Shown: positions 20,950 through 23,346 of the stretch, in pieces
Position numbering within the stretch: position 1 is the stretch's first letter
Layout of the letters: each line of letters opens with the position of its first letter
NCBI GenBank assembly: GCA_964657795.1
Contig: CAZZWS010000041.1
Location: 1 to 23,346 of the forward strand
Direction: 5' to 3'
Source: CAHJXF01 sp964657795
GTDB taxonomy: Bacteria; Pseudomonadota; Gammaproteobacteria; Burkholderiales; Burkholderiaceae_D
Length of the DNA: 23,346 nt
Position numbers and translations under genes: made by a program
Notes under the pieces: model-generated
The model's input: the letters and a program-made list of their open reading frames with translations, nothing else
Database searches by the model: none
What the model was told of the DNA's origin: nothing

Positions 20950-23346
20950 TCAGCGAATCGCGAAGTCCACCCGGTTCGGCGCGCCCTGGTCCTTGATGCC
21001 TTCGGCGTTCAGCTTCGGCGTGACCAGGAACACGCGGCCGGCCGCGATCCTGCCGGTGTCCTCGATGTAGTGACGCACGACGTCGGCTCTCGCCTCGGCG
21101 AGCCAGCGCGGGTCGTTGGGATCGAGCTTGATATCGGCCAGCAGCAGGCGTTCCATGTCCGCCGTCGGCAACGGCTTGGCCAGGCCGATCACGTTGCGCG
21201 GCTTGTCGGGCAGCCTGGTGTCGTCGTAGAGCTGCGCCAGCAGCTTGTCGTGCTCGGCGCTGTCCGCGATGGTCACGTCGGTGCGGGTGACGCGTTCGCC
21301 GCTCTTCGACAGGGCCGCGGCCTTGAGGTCCTCGAGCTTGTCGAGCAGATGGTCGCGCTTGATGCCTTCGGGATCGGTCGCCGGATCGTAGCGACCGATG
21401 ATGTCGAGCTTCAGCGCCGGGCGATCGGCGAGTGCCTTCGCCAGTGTCTCGAGCTTGGTCTTGCCCATCGCCGTCAGGTCGCTGGCGCCGGGCATGAACT
21501 GGATGTAGCCGAGCTCCCCGTTGCTCCCGCCACCGAACGTGGAGCCGATCAGCGCGAACGGCGACGTGACGGCGCGTGCCACGAGGTTGAGCAGCGCGTG
21601 GCCGAGCACGCTGCCGATGCTGAACTCCGGGTCCGACAGCGAACCGCTGATCGGCAGCTCGATGTTGATCTCGCCCTTCGAGTTGGTGAGCAGCGCGACC
21701 GCGAGGCGCACCGGCAGGTCGGCCTTGGAGCCCGGATCGTGCGCGCCGAACGTCAACTGATCGAGGAACAGCTTGTTGCTGGCCTGCAGCCGGTCGTTCT
21801 CGATGTGGTACTTCACCGTCATCGACAGCTTGCCGCGATCGATCGCGTAGCCCGCGTACTTGATCGCGTAAGGCGTCAGCCGCGTCAGCTCGATGTCCTT
21901 CGCTTCGGCGGAGATGTCGGTGAACCTCGTGGCCGAGAACGGATCGATGCTGCCGTCCACCTTCAGCGTGCCCTCGCCGTTGATGCGGCCCACGAGCGTC
22001 AGCGCCGACGGCTTCGGATCGTCGGTCGAGAGGGCCGCGATACCGCCGTTCAGGTCCGTGAGCGTCGCGCTGTAATTGGGCTTGATGAAGTTGTCGGTGA
22101 TGCCGATGCGTCCGTTCGCGAGCTTGACGCCGGCGATGGTCACCGAGGCCGTTGTCGACGTCCGCTTCTGCGCAGCGACCACCGGCGTCGTGACGGCAGG
22201 CGCCGCGGCGCCATCGGCATCCGGCGTCGTCACCGACTGGCGCTGGCCGGAGCTGGTCACGACGTCCTGCAGGTTGAGCCGGCCGTTCGCGTTGACGATC
22301 ACGCGCGAGTAGAAGTCGGTGACGGCGACCTCGCCCAGCGCGATGGCCAGCGGTGCTTGCGCCTCGGGCATCTTCACGTCCAGCGACGGGATGTCGAGCG
22401 TCTTCCATTCGACGAACGGCTCCGATGTGACGCGGTCGCGCGCGCGCATGCGGTCGATGCGCATCGAGCCGCGGTAGGTCACCGCGAGCGGGGCGTCCGC
22501 CGCCTTGCCGCGAGCGACGTGCAACGCGCCCTTCGTGTCGAGGTCGGCGCTGTCGACGACGATGTTGAGCCGGTCGCCCGCGTAGCCGGCGAGCCATCCG
22601 ACGGCCACCTGGCTCGCGCCGATGCGGGCATCGATCGTCAGCGGGGACAGCGCCACCTTGCCGTCGACGACGAGCTTGCCGCGCTGGTCGATGCCGCTGT
22701 CGAACGTGAACGGCACGACCGCGTCCGTGTCGGTGCCGACGTTGGTGGCCTTGAACGTGAGCGGCTGCAGGCGGACATGCACCGGCGTCGACACCGCGAG
22801 GTCGTCGAACGCGAGGTCGCCACGCTCGACCGCGAGGGCCTTGATGACCGCGGTGAACGGCGAAGCCTTCGCGGGCACGACTTCGACCGCCGCCGCGGGG
22901 GTGGCGGACTCGGCCGTCGCAGGCCGTGTCATCGGCCGCGCCGCGACCACCGCGGACTGCAGGTTGACGTGCCCTTTCGCATCGCGCCTGATGGCGATCA
23001 CCGGTGCTGTGAGGGCGAGGCTGTCGGCGGTGAATGCGCGCTTCACGAGATCGAAGCTCGCGCCCTCGAGAGCGACGGCTTCGGCGCCGACCAGCGTGGC
23101 CTTGTCGTCGGGCAGGCTGGTGCGCAGCGCCGAGACGTGCAGGCTCGCCTCGTCGACCACGCCGGCGAGCACGGGCCCCGAGGCATCGAGCCGATAGCGC
23201 GCGTGGGCGTCGACGCTGCCGCTGTCGATGCGCGCCGCGAGGACCTCGGTGAGGTAGGGTGCGAGATAAGAATTGATCCGCGCCGGCTTGAAACCCTTGA
23301 CGTCGACGACGCCGTCGACCTGCCTCTTCGCGATCACCGCGCTGCC
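20950..23346 (-). CDS. DUF748/AsmA-like envelope protein, C-terminal part
   Basis: At least 798 residues of a large protein whose start lies beyond the window edge. It resembles DUF748 proteins, which belong to the AsmA-like group of long beta-rich proteins spanning the periplasm and thought to act in lipid transport to the outer membrane. Visible family-like parts are SYLAPYLTEVLAARIDSGSV, repeated beta-rich segments with ALAVERGDLAFDDLAVSTPV, LTRLTPYAIKYAGYAIDRGK and GELGYIQFMPGASDLTAMGK. The last 200 residues hold an OmpA-like stretch (TLAKALADRPALKLDIIGRYD). Its presence suits the envelope-lipid theme of the window, but there is no operon link with the hopanoid genes. The stop precedes ssrA by 64 bases on the same strand. 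Confidence 0.85.
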   Translation of the reverse strand, partial: GSAVIAKRQVDGVVDVKGFKPARINSYLAPYLTEVLAARIDSGSVDAHARYRLDASGPVLAGVVDEASLHVSALRTSLPDDKATLVGAEAVALEGASFDLVKRAFTADSLALTAPVIAIRRDAKGHVNLQSAVVAARPMTRPATAESATPAAAVEVVPAKASPFTAVIKALAVERGDLAFDDLAVSTPVHVRLQPLTFKATNVGTDTDAVVPFTFDSGIDQRGKLVVDGKVALSPLTIDARIGASQVAVGWLAGYAGDRLNIVVDSADLDTKGALHVARGKAADAPLAVTYRGSMRIDRMRARDRVTSEPFVEWKTLDIPSLDVKMPEAQAPLAIALGEVAVTDFYSRVIVNANGRLNLQDVVTSSGQRQSVTTPDADGAAAPAVTTPVVAAQKRTSTTASVTIAGVKLANGRIGITDNFIKPNYSATLTDLNGGIAALSTDDPKPSALTLVGRINGEGTLKVDGSIDPFSATRFTDISAEAKDIELTRLTPYAIKYAGYAIDRGKLSMTVKYHIENDRLQASNKLFLDQLTFGAHDPGSKADLPVRLAVALLTNSKGEINIELPISGSLSDPEFSIGSVLGHALLNLVARAVTSPFALIGSTFGGGSNGELGYIQFMPGASDLTAMGKTKLETLAKALADRPALKLDIIGRYDPATDPEGIKRDHLLDKLEDLKAAALSKSGERVTRTDVTIADSAEHDKLLAQLYDDTRLPDKPRNVIGLAKPLPTADMERLLLADIKLDPNDPRWLAEARADVVRHYIEDTGRIAAGRVFLVTPKLNAEGIKDQGAPNRVDFAIR

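Noticed and set aside
20367..20996. Plus-strand frame across the ssrA region
   Set aside because: It is antisense to the tmRNA, its terminator and the promoter; the tmRNA evidence is decisive.
1..23346. CRISPR array, insertion sequence or tRNA gene
   Set aside because: I looked for regularly spaced repeats, transposase frames with inverted ends and tRNA-like cloverleafs and saw none apart from the tRNA-like ends of the tmRNA.

Overview
The window is a GC-rich bacterial chromosome segment, most likely from a hopanoid-producing betaproteobacterium. The main support is the one-piece tmRNA on the minus strand near 20.5-20.9 kb. Its reading frame gives the tag peptide ANDERFALAA, the form I associate with Burkholderiales such as Bordetella. 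Adjacent hopanoid genes, a homodimer-type pyruvate dehydrogenase E1 and apt fit that placement, which remains an inference. Two runs of exactly ten Ns (2369-2378 and 16673-16682) show that this is a draft scaffold.

Positions 1-5079 hold a hopanoid block: the 3' end of squalene-hopene cyclase (shc) and hpnG on the plus strand, hpnH on the minus strand overlapping hpnG tail to tail, then hpnN on the plus strand, broken by a net one-base loss near 3980.

Positions 5085-12221 hold a tight seven-gene plus-strand run that starts five bases after hpnN. It contains a CDP-alcohol phosphatidyltransferase, a 2-oxoglutarate/Fe(II) oxygenase, an HpnL-like membrane protein, a small nucleotidyltransferase, a PEP mutase fused to a second nucleotidyltransferase, phosphonopyruvate decarboxylase and a 2-aminoethylphosphonate (AEP) transaminase. 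Together these predict the path PEP to phosphonopyruvate to phosphonoacetaldehyde to AEP, activation as CMP-AEP, and transfer to a lipid alcohol. The likely product is a phosphonolipid, possibly hydroxylated and possibly moved across the membrane by the HpnL-like protein. No phosphonate-degrading gene is visible. The operon sits between hpnN and hpnM, which links phosphonate lipid synthesis to the hopanoid/outer-membrane programme. This is the most interesting feature of the window.

Positions 12218-16550 hold hpnM and apt (minus strand, probably one operon), divergent aceE, and a small glycine-zipper protein on the minus strand. Positions 16740-18644 encode the potassium transporter Kup. From 18.6 to 20.3 kb the DNA is loosely packed: two small DUF3606-like genes facing each other, a LysR C-terminal remnant and a lipoprotein gene. 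The end of the window carries ssrA with its terminator and the 3' part of a large DUF748/AsmA-like envelope protein gene, cut by the window edge.
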